Part shown: positions 1-5,024 of the stretch, in pieces
Layout: each line of letters starts with the position of its first letter
Numbering within the stretch: position 1 is the first letter of the stretch
NCBI GenBank assembly: GCA_012270665.1
Contig: JAAXHY010000081.1
Coordinates: 1 to 5,497 of the forward strand
DNA from: Dehalococcoidia bacterium
GTDB lineage: Bacteria > Chloroflexota > Dehalococcoidia > SAR202 > UBA11138
DNA: 5,497 nt
Direction of reading: 5' to 3'
Notes under the pieces: model-generated
What the model was told of the DNA's origin: nothing
Databases searched by the model: none
What the model saw: only the letters and a program-made list of their open reading frames with translations
Position numbers and translations under genes: made by a program

Positions 1-1
1 A

Positions 2-1108
2 TTCTCCTACTGGCTGGCTCTCAACTCCAACCCTCAGACCTTCGTATCCGACCCCAACGGGAGCGTGACGGTCACGCTGACATCGGATTCGGACAGTCTG
101 ACGATTTCCACAAGCACGGTGACGTTCAGCGCTGCGGACGGCAACTGGCTCGACCTGTTCGAGGAGGTGTCGTTCACCGCGGTGGACAACGATCTTGACG
201 ATGGCAACCAGGTCGTCCGCGTCTCCTACGAGGCAACCGGATCGCCGGAATACGCGGCGCTGGATATACCCGACACGCTGGTTACCGTGATTGACGACGA
301 ACACAAGGAAGCCTACACCCTGTCTGCGTCCTACGATTTCTACTCCACCTCCACAGATGTATTGACGATAGGTGAGTCGGACGGCGCGCAGAGCGTGGTT
401 GTGAAGGCGACACTGCACCCTGGAGAATTGGTAGAGTCCGCTCAAAAGGTGGTTCTGACGTTCGGGGGCAGCGCGGTGGAGGGAGAGGACTACACTGTGG
501 AGGGCAGGCGCTGGATCATGATAGCGGCCGGCGCCTACAGTCCGACCACGTGGCTGACCATCACGCCCATATCCGACGGCTTGGGGGAGGGAGACGAGAC
601 CATAGTGATCAGTGGCGAAAACGACGGGCTGGCCGATGCGTCCGTGACTATCACGCTGACGGACGCTCCAGCTCAGTCGTCCGGGCTTGGGGGTGGCGCG
701 AGCGCGCTCGCGCCGGCGTCCAACATCGCGTCTGACAACCTTCCGCCGCAGTTCGCCAAGGACGGCTACAAGTTCAACCTGCCCGAGAACCGCGGACGCG
801 GCTGGCAGACCCCCAAGGGCAAACTGAACGCGTCGGACCCCGACGGATCAGCGAACTCGGTTATCACATACTCGATCAGCGGAGACAACCCGGAATGTAT
901 CGGTTGCGGAATAAGCGGCAACGCCTACTATGACAAGCTATTCCGAGTGGCGAATAACGCTCGCGTGACCTATCAGGGCGGTGGAGAAGACTACGAGTCG
1001 TTCCCCGTTGGACAGGCGAAGTATGTTCTGACGCTGACGGCGACTGACGAGGGCGGAGCGTCGGCGAGTGTGTTGTTGACCATCAACATCAAGGACAGAG
1101 CCGACTAG
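2..1108 (+). CDS. Calx-beta/cadherin-repeat extracellular protein, C-terminal part (5' end outside window)
   Basis: The frame is open from base 2 with no stop before TAG at 1106-1108. The GTG at 65 lies inside a beta-strand-like segment and is not a credible start, so the gene begins left of the window. Residues below are counted from that GTG. Two Calx-beta-like repeats can be seen: one ending near residue 79 (acidic loop DNDLDDGN, end motif VTVIDDE), and one from about 83 to 201 (acidic loop DGLGEGDET, end VTITLTDA). A Gly/Ala/Ser linker follows (about 205-223). Then comes a cadherin-like domain, about 226-344, with LPEN, ASDPDG and LTLTATDEGG. Acidic loops of this kind usually bind calcium. 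ECIGCG at 277-282 might form a disulphide. There is no C-terminal membrane segment or sorting signal. Inferred role: a secreted or surface adhesion or matrix protein; the partner is unknown. Tandem repeats probably continue upstream. Confidence 0.85.
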   Translation, partial: FSYWLALNSNPQTFVSDPNGSVTVTLTSDSDSLTISTSTVTFSAADGNWLDLFEEVSFTAVDNDLDDGNQVVRVSYEATGSPEYAALDIPDTLVTVIDDEHKEAYTLSASYDFYSTSTDVLTIGESDGAQSVVVKATLHPGELVESAQKVVLTFGGSAVEGEDYTVEGRRWIMIAAGAYSPTTWLTITPISDGLGEGDETIVISGENDGLADASVTITLTDAPAQSSGLGGGASALAPASNIASDNLPPQFAKDGYKFNLPENRGRGWQTPKGKLNASDPDGSANSVITYSISGDNPECIGCGISGNAYYDKLFRVANNARVTYQGGGEDYESFPVGQAKYVLTLTATDEGGASASVLLTINIKDRAD

Positions 1109-1131
1109 CGAAGCGGCATACAAACATGCAA

Positions 1132-1177
1132 GAGCGCGGCGACGGGAAAAGTTCCCCGTCGCCGCGCTTCTGTTATT
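1132..1177 (+). terminator. Strong hairpin terminator after the Calx-beta/cadherin gene
   Basis: A perfect 14-bp GC-rich stem pairs 1133-1146 with 1155-1168, with a G-T wobble extending it by one pair at the base. The loop is 8 nt (1147-1154). A moderately T-rich tail, TTCTGTTATT, follows directly. It lies 24 nt after the stop codon at 1106-1108, as expected for a rho-independent terminator. The U-tract is imperfect, but the stem is very stable. Confidence 0.8.
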
Positions 1178-1244
1178 GCTGAATCCTCCGGCGACGAACG
1201 CAGGCTATCGAGCGATTTGCGAGTAACCGCGCGTCTGCGGACTC

Positions 1245-1253
1245 TGTTAGACT
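1245..1253 (+). promoter_or_regulatory. Possible extended -10 promoter element upstream of the UPF0145 gene
   Basis: TGTTAGACT fits the extended -10 form TGn-TAnnnT, with 4 of 6 bases matching TATAAT. No good -35 hexamer sits at the normal 16-18 bp spacing: TTGCGA at 1217-1222 is 25 bp away. Transcription would start near 1260, giving a leader of about 40 nt. This element is between the terminator at 1132-1177 and the gene at 1303, so a promoter is expected somewhere here. Nothing else was recognised in 1178-1302. Confidence 0.3.
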
Positions 1254-1302
1254 GGAGGCAGTTTCAGCCCGATGGCCCAGCGCTACCCCAGGAGTGTGAA
1301 CG

Positions 1303-1620
1303 GTGCTCATAACCAGCACGGACAACATACCCGGCAGGAACATAACCGAAGTGAAGGGAATGGTACGAGGGAATACCGTTCGCGCGCGAAATATCGGAAG
1401 AGACATAACCGCGGGTCTTCGCAACATCATTGGCGGCGAGATGCCGGAGTACACGGAACTGATGGCCGAGTCGCGCGAAATGGCCGTTCAACGAATGACC
1501 GAGCAGGCCGAATCCTTAGGGGCAAACGCCATAGTGGGCGCCCGATTCACGACCTCCTCCATATCCCAGGGCGCGTCCGAGATACTCGCGTTCGGCACGG
1601 CGGTAGTGGTGGAGGACTGA
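1303..1620 (+). CDS. YbjQ/UPF0145 family protein (heavy-metal-binding-domain type)
   Basis: This encodes a 105-residue cytosolic protein that covers the full family length (E. coli YbjQ is of similar size). Family hallmarks are in order: a beta-hairpin N-terminus, RARNIGRDITAGLRNIIGG (about 27-45), PEYTEL (48-53), a helix with REMAVQRM, then LGANAIVGARF (72-82) and the closing strand LAFGTAVVVED. Members form small ring-like oligomers, and a metal-binding role has been suggested, but the function is not established. The GTG start at 1303 is preceded by AGGAG at 1290-1294 with an 8-nt spacer, which fixes the start well. There is no signal peptide or membrane segment. The gene appears monocistronic, with a terminator before it and a convergent gene after it. 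The protein has no cysteines, so any metal binding would not be through thiols. Confidence 0.9.
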   Translation: MLITSTDNIPGRNITEVKGMVRGNTVRARNIGRDITAGLRNIIGGEMPEYTELMAESREMAVQRMTEQAESLGANAIVGARFTTSSISQGASEILAFGTAVVVED

Positions 1621-1722
1621 TCGAACGGGACTTCCCGGCCTCGACCTCGATCAGCGGGCGGCAGTGGTCGCTCACGCCCCACTCATTCCGCTCGACAGCC
1701 ACCGGGAAGCGCGAATCATTCC

Positions 1723-2562
1723 TCAGCCTCGCTCCATGCGCCGAATCCGCTCACGCAGCCTCTCGACCTCAGCCTCGGCGCGTTCGGCTCGTGTCTCCGC
1801 CAGGTTGGCGCGTATTTCCGCTCGTTCGCGTCCGCTCTCGGCGTGTTCGACCTGGGCTATACGCGCTCTCGCGCCAAGAAGATATAAACCCGTATCCGCG
1901 TCCTGGATCAGCAGCCGCGCGCGGTTGTAGTCATCCTCCAGCATCATCCCAGGCTGAATAGATTCCATTTCCGACAGCCTGGATCTCTCCAGCGAACACA
2001 TCCTCAGCCTCAATACCTCGCTGTACCCGCTCTCCAATCCGTGCCCGTTCGGGGCTGTCTCGATGGGCTCGTACTCACCACCCACCAGCCGAAACCCGGT
2101 CAGCGGCCGTCCGTACAACCTGCCGCCAGTGGGGTCGAACATCCAGTACTCATCTATCCCTATTCGAGCGTAGATGCCCGGCTTTTCATAGATGTCTCTC
2201 TGGAAAGTGGACGGAGACGCTACCTCCAGCGCGAACTCGGGCGGCTTTCCAACTTCCCATATGTTGTAGGATGTCTCATATCGAATGGACTCGATGTCCA
2301 CGTTGAACGAGATGTACCAGTCGGGAGCCACGAACAGGCGTTGGTTCGCAGGGTCGTACCGGATCGGGATGTTGGAGATCATGAACAGAGACACGATGTC
2401 TCCAAGATGAGCTTCAAGGTCTTTGAGAAACTCGGAGATCTGTTCGATGGTTGGAGCTTGAAGCATTTCTATGGGTATGCGGTCAGGCATATTGTCCGGG
2501 TCTATGGGGACCGGGGCTATACCATAGATTTCCTCTGTCGGGGTTGTGAGATTGGTGACCAT
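1723..2562 (-). CDS. Uma2-family (DUF820) PD-(D/E)XK nuclease-like protein with C-terminal coiled coil
   Basis: With ATG at 2562 the protein has 279 residues, and positions here use that start. The Uma2 fold spans about 30-190. VAPDW carries the PD dyad (P80, D81). FALEVASPST has the acidic residue E113. RDIYEKPGIYARIGIDEYWMFDP (about 122-144) holds the conserved K127 and the EYW...DP ending typical of the family. Uma2 proteins belong to the restriction-endonuclease-like superfamily. They are very numerous in Cyanobacteria and Chloroflexota, but their cellular role is unclear. The last 45 residues are an Arg/Glu/Ala-rich amphipathic stretch (HAESGRERAEIRAN onward) that reads as a coiled coil, probably for oligomerisation. 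The frame stays open to a GTG at 2706, but that start has no ribosome site and would overlap the divergent gene at 2662. MVTNLTTPTEEIYG is therefore preferred, although its own SD is weak. There is no neighbour with which it forms an operon. Confidence 0.85.
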   Translation of the reverse strand: MVTNLTTPTEEIYGIAPVPIDPDNMPDRIPIEMLQAPTIEQISEFLKDLEAHLGDIVSLFMISNIPIRYDPANQRLFVAPDWYISFNVDIESIRYETSYNIWEVGKPPEFALEVASPSTFQRDIYEKPGIYARIGIDEYWMFDPTGGRLYGRPLTGFRLVGGEYEPIETAPNGHGLESGYSEVLRLRMCSLERSRLSEMESIQPGMMLEDDYNRARLLIQDADTGLYLLGARARIAQVEHAESGRERAEIRANLAETRAERAEAEVERLRERIRRMERG

Positions 2563-2648
2563 GTTCGTTTCCGCAAGTGGATAGTGGTATGCCGTGACAC
2601 TGATGGTGACGGTCGGCGGAGTGACGAGCGTCTTGCGCTCGGAGATTG

Positions 2649-2654
2649 TATCAT
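2649..2654 (+). promoter_or_regulatory. TANNNT-type -10 element placed for a leaderless start
   Basis: TATCAT matches the TANNNT form of a -10 box and ends 7 nt before the ATG at 2662. A transcript from it would begin at or within a base of the start codon. No Shine-Dalgarno sequence is at usable distance: the nearest GGAG, at 2641-2644, is 17 nt away. The element lies in the roughly 100-bp divergent spacer (2563-2661) shared with the Uma2 gene. No convincing -35 was found. Confidence 0.35.
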
Positions 2655-2661
2655 AGAACCC

Positions 2662-2970
2662 ATGCCGCTTCTCGAAAAAGCTGAAATCGCCCGAGACCTG
2701 CGTCACTGGCTTATCGTGATGATCGTGTTCGGCATCACCGGATTCAGCGCGCTCGTGTTCAGCCGGCTGCTGTTCAACGTGATACTCGGCATGGATGGCA
2801 GCCTATGGTCGGGCCCGTGGTCTTACCGGATAATGTACCTGGCCGTAATACCGCCGTTCTACTCGGTCATGCTGGTTCTGGTCGGCTCGGTGTTTGGCAA
2901 GCGCGAATACTTCGGGCAGAGAGTCCTGAAGATGTGGAGCCGACTCATACCGCGCAGAATTCGCGGGTAG
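2662..2970 (+). CDS. Small two-TM membrane protein, DUF6787-like
   Basis: This is a 102-residue protein. Two hydrophobic segments are clear, at about 16-38 (starting WLIVMIVFGITGFSAL) and about 57-78 (starting IMYLAVIPPFYSVML). A loop with WSGPWSYR lies between them, and the C-terminal tail is basic (KREYFGQRVLKMWSRLIPRR). The pattern of GxTG...LLFNVILG, then YR..YL...PPFYSVML, then FG...YFG..V...W.R matches my memory of the DUF6787 family, whose function is unknown. ATG 2662 is chosen because everything upstream in this frame (from 2041) is antisense to the Uma2 gene and does not look like protein. The gene is divergent from the Uma2 gene. Its stop at 2968-2970 sits one base from the stop of the enolase remnant on the other strand. 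Confidence 0.7.
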   Translation: MPLLEKAEIARDLRHWLIVMIVFGITGFSALVFSRLLFNVILGMDGSLWSGPWSYRIMYLAVIPPFYSVMLVLVGSVFGKREYFGQRVLKMWSRLIPRRIRG

Positions 2971-2971
2971 C

Positions 2972-3103
2972 TCAGAAGACGTACTCCGACCCCAGAACGC
3001 GCTCGAGCCTGTCGAATACATCATCCATCAGAGTGAATCCGAGCCCCGGCGTCTGTGGAGCGTACACCGTCCCGTCTCGGATGCTGTGCGGTACAGGATC
3101 GGG
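2972..3103 (-). pseudogene. C-terminal fragment of an enolase-superfamily (mandelate racemase/MLE-type) gene
   Basis: In the minus frame ending with TGA at 2972-2974 the sequence reads PDPVPHSIRDGTVYAPQTP, then GLGFTLMDDVFDRLERVLG and a short tail SEYVF. The segment 'RDG.v..P..PGLG...' followed by a terminal helix is the usual C-terminus of mandelate racemase/muconate lactonizing enzyme-type dehydratases. Only about 43 residues remain of a protein normally near 370-400 residues. The barrel domain with its metal ligands and catalytic Lys/His is absent. Upstream, the frame passes at once into sequence antiparallel in reading to the regulator gene (another frame of 3111 onward) and loses similarity. 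No start codon or ribosome site serves it. Inference: this is the 3' scar of a host gene cut by the phage-derived block. Alternatively, it is a chance open frame, but the motif match makes that less likely. Confidence 0.6.
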
Positions 3104-3110
3104 GGTATGG

Positions 3111-3500
3111 CTACGTGGAAGCCTCTCCCTGCTTGCGAGCGGCCCTGTAAGCCTGGGCCATCTTCACGCCCTGGCGCACGACCTCCTGCTCCTCGTTGGT
3201 GAAGTCTCCCCACTCGTACTGGCGGAAGAACAGGCGGAGTTCGGGATCTTCCACTTCGAAAACCTCTTCGCGGCCCTCTATGAGCCACTGGACTGAACGA
3301 CCCAGAATCTCGGCGGCATTGGGGATCTGCTCCGCCGACAGGCCTATCTGTCCCGCCTCCACCTTCCAAGCCCAGTGCCGACCCGACTTACCCATGAGCT
3401 TGGAAAACTCTTCCTGGCTCATGGATATGTCCTGTCTGGCCTCCTTGACTCTGAGTCCGATTTCCAACTTTCGACCGCCGACAGATACGGGTTGCGGCAT
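3111..3500 (-). CDS. XRE/Cro-CI-type helix-turn-helix transcriptional regulator
   Basis: The protein has 129 residues from ATG 3500. An HTH_3-type domain covers roughly residues 14-75: IGLRVKEARQDISMSQEEFSKLMG, then the recognition segment KSGRHWAWKVEAGQIGLS, then IPNAAEILGRSVQWLIEG. The rest is helical and acidic, with the motif EDPELRLFFRQYEWGDFTNEEQE seen in ImmR-like regulators. It would bind DNA as a dimer and may repress phage or element genes. A 5-codon longer start (ATG 3515) exists, but GAGG at 3513-3510 is 9 nt from ATG 3500 and decides for the shorter form. Such regulators are often followed by an ImmA/IrrE metallopeptidase gene. Here the next DNA is the enolase remnant, so the partner is missing or never existed. 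It is codirectional with the phage genes but separated by 167 bp with its own likely promoter. Confidence 0.85.
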   Translation of the reverse strand: MPQPVSVGGRKLEIGLRVKEARQDISMSQEEFSKLMGKSGRHWAWKVEAGQIGLSAEQIPNAAEILGRSVQWLIEGREEVFEVEDPELRLFFRQYEWGDFTNEEQEVVRQGVKMAQAYRAARKQGEAST

Positions 3501-3509
3501 TATTACCAG

Positions 3510-3513
3510 CCTC
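3510..3513 (-). promoter_or_regulatory. Shine-Dalgarno GAGG that fixes the start of the XRE regulator
   Basis: On the minus strand the order is GAGG, nine bases, then ATG at 3500-3498. The alternative ATG at 3515-3513 partly overlaps this site and has only AT-rich sequence in front of it. This favours the 129-residue protein. Confidence 0.55.
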
Positions 3514-3531
3514 ATATATAGTATGGCTTAC

Positions 3532-3560
3532 ATAATACCGTGTTTTCTTCAAGAATTCAT
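3532..3560 (-). promoter_or_regulatory. Likely promoter of the XRE regulator
   Basis: On the minus strand TATTAT (3537-3532) matches the -10 consensus at 5 of 6 positions. Seventeen bases upstream is ATGAAT (3560-3555), a weak -35 (3 of 6). Transcription would start near 3525, about 25 nt before the ATG. A second -10-like TACTAT lies at 3523-3518. The stretch 3516-3600 is clearly more AT-rich than its surroundings, as expected for a promoter/operator. No convincing symmetrical operator was identified. Confidence 0.4.
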
Positions 3561-3594
3561 TGACACATATGTACTCTCAGCAATAGCGCATATA

Positions 3595-3635
3595 CACAAA
3601 GACAAGCCGCCTCACGCTCCATGCGCTCCGGCGGC
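3595..3635 (-). terminator. Possible terminator downstream of the phage-gene cluster
   Basis: Read on the minus strand, GCCGCC (3635-3630) pairs with GGCGGC (3611-3606) around an 18-nt loop. It is followed by the T-rich TTGTCTTTGTG. The 6-bp stem is short and the loop long, so the call is tentative. It lies 33 nt after the stop of the XhlA-like gene (3668) and before the regulator promoter, a sensible place to end the phage transcript. Confidence 0.35.
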
Positions 3636-3667
3636 CCGCCCCTAATTTCCAATGCCTAATTCTTAAT

Positions 3668-3874
3668 TCACGCCCCCTTCACGACCACCTGCACCAGCAC
3701 CCCTACGATAGTCGTCAGCACCGCGCCAATTCCGGTAAGCAGTATCCCCTGCAAGATCCTGATTATCCTGTCGAGCTTGCCTTCCAGGATGTCCGTGTCG
3801 TTCTCCAGCATCGCCAGACGGTTCTCCATTTCCATGTGCCTCCTCTGTTCGAACCTGCTTGGCAGTTGTCTCAT
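3668..3874 (-). CDS. XhlA-like holin-associated small membrane protein
   Basis: This is a 68-residue protein. Residues 14-43 (starting MEMENRLAMLENDTDILEGK) form a charged heptad-like helix. A single hydrophobic segment follows at about 43-65 (GILLTGIGAVLTTIVGVLVQ), and the protein ends in VVKGA. This coiled-coil-plus-one-TM plan with a very short tail is that of hemolysin XhlA and related phage lysis-cassette proteins, which work at the membrane with a holin. ATG 3874 is supported by AAAGGA about 7-8 nt upstream. It begins 32 nt after the preceding ORF in the same direction, so it is probably cotranscribed with the capsid genes. No endolysin or separate holin gene follows: the next 167 bp are non-coding. 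The homology call rests on architecture, because such short proteins are easily mistaken for each other. Confidence 0.6.
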   Translation of the reverse strand: MRQLPSRFEQRRHMEMENRLAMLENDTDILEGKLDRIIRILQGILLTGIGAVLTTIVGVLVQVVVKGA

Positions 3875-3906
3875 TGTCCTATCCTTTCAGAAACGTCGCC
3901 CTCGCC

Positions 3907-4095
3907 CTATGTACCGGCTGCGAGTGGCGTAAGGGATGTCGTAACTCCGAACTTCTCCCCGGACGGGTCCGAAGCGTCGTCCCTCACCACGCATATGCGT
4001 GTGTCCTCCGGCTCATACGTAATCACCCGCAGGCCCCGAATGCTCTCCAGCCTCGTCTTGATCCCTTGCTTCATGTCGAATATCCCGTTCCTCAT
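3907..4095 (-). CDS. Short phage ORF, resembling the N-terminus of a tail terminator-like protein; probably truncated
   Basis: This encodes 62 residues, starting MRNGIFDMKQGIKTRLESIR. The segment GIKTRLESIRGLRVITYEPED recalls the opening 'i..rL..I.GLrv....p' of phage tail-terminator or tail-completion proteins that follow the connector gene in siphophages. Those proteins usually have about 110-150 residues. Here the second half (from about ASDPSGEKFG) lacks the expected strand pattern, and the gene ends in SLTPLAAGT. ATG 4095 is chosen because a GGGGAGG ribosome site lies about 10 nt upstream; the open frame to 4203 beyond it is inside the connector gene. The spacing of 22 nt from the connector stop indicates an operon. 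The other frames downstream do not continue a tail-terminator-like sequence, so a simple frameshift does not explain its shortness. It may instead be a complete small protein of unknown function. Confidence 0.55.
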   Translation of the reverse strand: MRNGIFDMKQGIKTRLESIRGLRVITYEPEDTRICVVRDDASDPSGEKFGVTTSLTPLAAGT

Positions 4096-4117
4096 AACCT
4101 CACGTCCTCCCCTCTGA

Positions 4118-4936
4118 CTAGATAGCCACGATCCTCCGGTACGGGGCGAGCAGTTCCACTGCGTCCGGGTCGAGGCCGCCGACGAATCCGGTCGCGTCCA
4201 CAAACGCCGAGTCCTTGCGCTTCCACAGCCGCGACGCCTGTATGATCACCGCCTCGCTCACCGGCCCCGGGTACTGGTATATGCCAATCTCCGCGCCCGC
4301 CGTGTGATCCGCTTTCTCGGTCCCGTTCACTCCGCGCAGTACGGCGAGCCGGTTCTCATCTCTGCTGTGGACGTAGATCTGCTCTGATCCCACCAGCAGC
4401 GTGTGTCCCGCTCCGATGTCCTCCCCGCCGCTGACTTCTATCTCGCCTGCCTCCGCGTCGAGCGACGCGGCCACACCTTCGGACGCCAGTCTTACCCGGC
4501 GCCAGTATCCCCACTCGCCGGTGATTCGCACCCTGCGCATTCCCGCCGCGAACGCGCCTCTATCGCCCGCCTCCGTGTCCACCAGCAGTCCCGTGTACGG
4601 CGACGACAGGTCGTGGCCGCCCGTCGGGTCCGCGTTGGCCGGGTGCAGAAGGTAGTCCGACTCATCCCAGATGTCCTCGAATACCCTGTCGCCGTCCTCG
4701 TCCGTCGCCAGGCCTCCCGCATCCACCGATACCAGGTCCGGGATGCGCAGCGCGGTCGAGCCGTCCCCGTCTAGCGCCATAGCCCTCCGAAACGTGAAGA
4801 AGCGCCTGTTGCAGTAGGCATCCACCTGCCGCGAGACGCCCTCCAGCAGCATGAGCAGCCGTCCGTCGTCCTCCGATCCCGTGATGTTCAGCACAGACGC
4901 GCTCTTCAATAGATCCAGCGTCACATAAGCGTTCAT
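4118..4936 (-). CDS. Phage head-tail connector (gp6/adaptor-like) with an inserted beta-domain
   Basis: This is a 272-residue protein. The N-terminal helices YVTLDLLKSASVLNITGSED, then LLMLLEGVSRQVDAYCNRRFF (to about 47), are the standard opening of head-tail connector proteins that form the ring under the portal. A beta region follows, with VRITGEWGYW at 136-145. The C-terminal part (from about 223), PGPVSEAVIIQASRLWKRKD then GGLDPDAVELLAPYRR, is the standard closing helix and arm. Between these lies an extra segment, about 155-221, which includes GHTLLVGSEQIYVHS and LRGVNGTEKADHTAGAEI. This 'E.i.V....l.v.RGv.GT...H..Ga' pattern recurs in beta-domains of phage structural proteins. The family is normally about 90-200 residues, so the insert explains the extra length. 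ATG 4936 follows AGGAG and AAGGGA. The gene is 88 nt downstream of the capsid gene, with a hairpin in the gap. Confidence 0.8.
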   Translation of the reverse strand: MNAYVTLDLLKSASVLNITGSEDDGRLLMLLEGVSRQVDAYCNRRFFTFRRAMALDGDGSTALRIPDLVSVDAGGLATDEDGDRVFEDIWDESDYLLHPANADPTGGHDLSSPYTGLLVDTEAGDRGAFAAGMRRVRITGEWGYWRRVRLASEGVAASLDAEAGEIEVSGGEDIGAGHTLLVGSEQIYVHSRDENRLAVLRGVNGTEKADHTAGAEIGIYQYPGPVSEAVIIQASRLWKRKDSAFVDATGFVGGLDPDAVELLAPYRRIVAI

Positions 4937-4960
4937 ATCTTCCCTTTCTCCTCGATCACG

Positions 4961-4992
4961 TTGGGGCAGGGCTCATCCCAGCCCCGCCCCAA
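4961..4992 (-). promoter_or_regulatory. 13-bp hairpin between capsid and connector genes
   Basis: Bases 4961-4973 pair with 4980-4992 around a 6-nt loop. On the plus strand there is one A/C mismatch (4968/4985). In the minus-strand transcript the same position is U-G, so the stem is unbroken in the direction the phage genes are read. There is no U-tract after it: the sequence continues CGTGATCGAGGAG into the connector ribosome site. A full terminator is therefore unlikely. A partial terminator, an RNA-stability element or a processing site between capsid and connector fits better. Confidence 0.6.
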
Positions 4993-5024
4993 CTGGCAAC
5001 TAACCGCTAATCACTGAAAACCGC

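Noticed and set aside
1631..1709. Inverted repeat CTTCCCGG (1631-1638) / CCGGGAAG (1702-1709) between the convergent UPF0145 and Uma2 genes
   Set aside because: Only 8 bp with a 63-nt loop and no T-tract on either side, so chance is likely in GC-rich DNA. Nothing else was seen in 1621-1722.
1272..1961. Long plus-strand open frame (229 codons) starting MAQRYPRS, with GGAGG 13 nt upstream
   Set aside because: It overlaps the whole UPF0145 gene in another frame and then runs antisense to the Uma2 gene. The product is Arg/Ser/His-rich with no recognisable domain.
2041..2661. Upstream extension of the DUF6787-like frame
   Set aside because: It is antisense to the Uma2 coding region, and the translation has no protein-like pattern until the ATG at 2662.
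2563..2706. N-terminal extension of the Uma2 protein to GTG 2706
   Set aside because: There is no ribosome site, it overlaps the divergent gene, and the family normally begins close to the chosen ATG at 2562.
2803..3024. Minus-strand open frame of 73 codons across the DUF6787-like gene
   Set aside because: It is antisense to the membrane protein gene, in a frame different from the enolase remnant, and has no family resemblance.
3560..3565. Perfect TTGACA on the plus strand
   Set aside because: No -10 at proper spacing (the hexamer there is ATAGCG or TAGCGC) and no plus-strand gene downstream.
3196..3645. Plus-strand open frame of 149 codons opposite the XRE regulator
   Set aside because: It is an antisense shadow of a clear HTH gene and has Ser/Pro-rich random-looking composition.
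4401..4774. Plus-strand open frames opposite the connector gene
   Set aside because: They are antisense shadows of the connector with no domain and low-complexity Arg/Ser/Pro composition.
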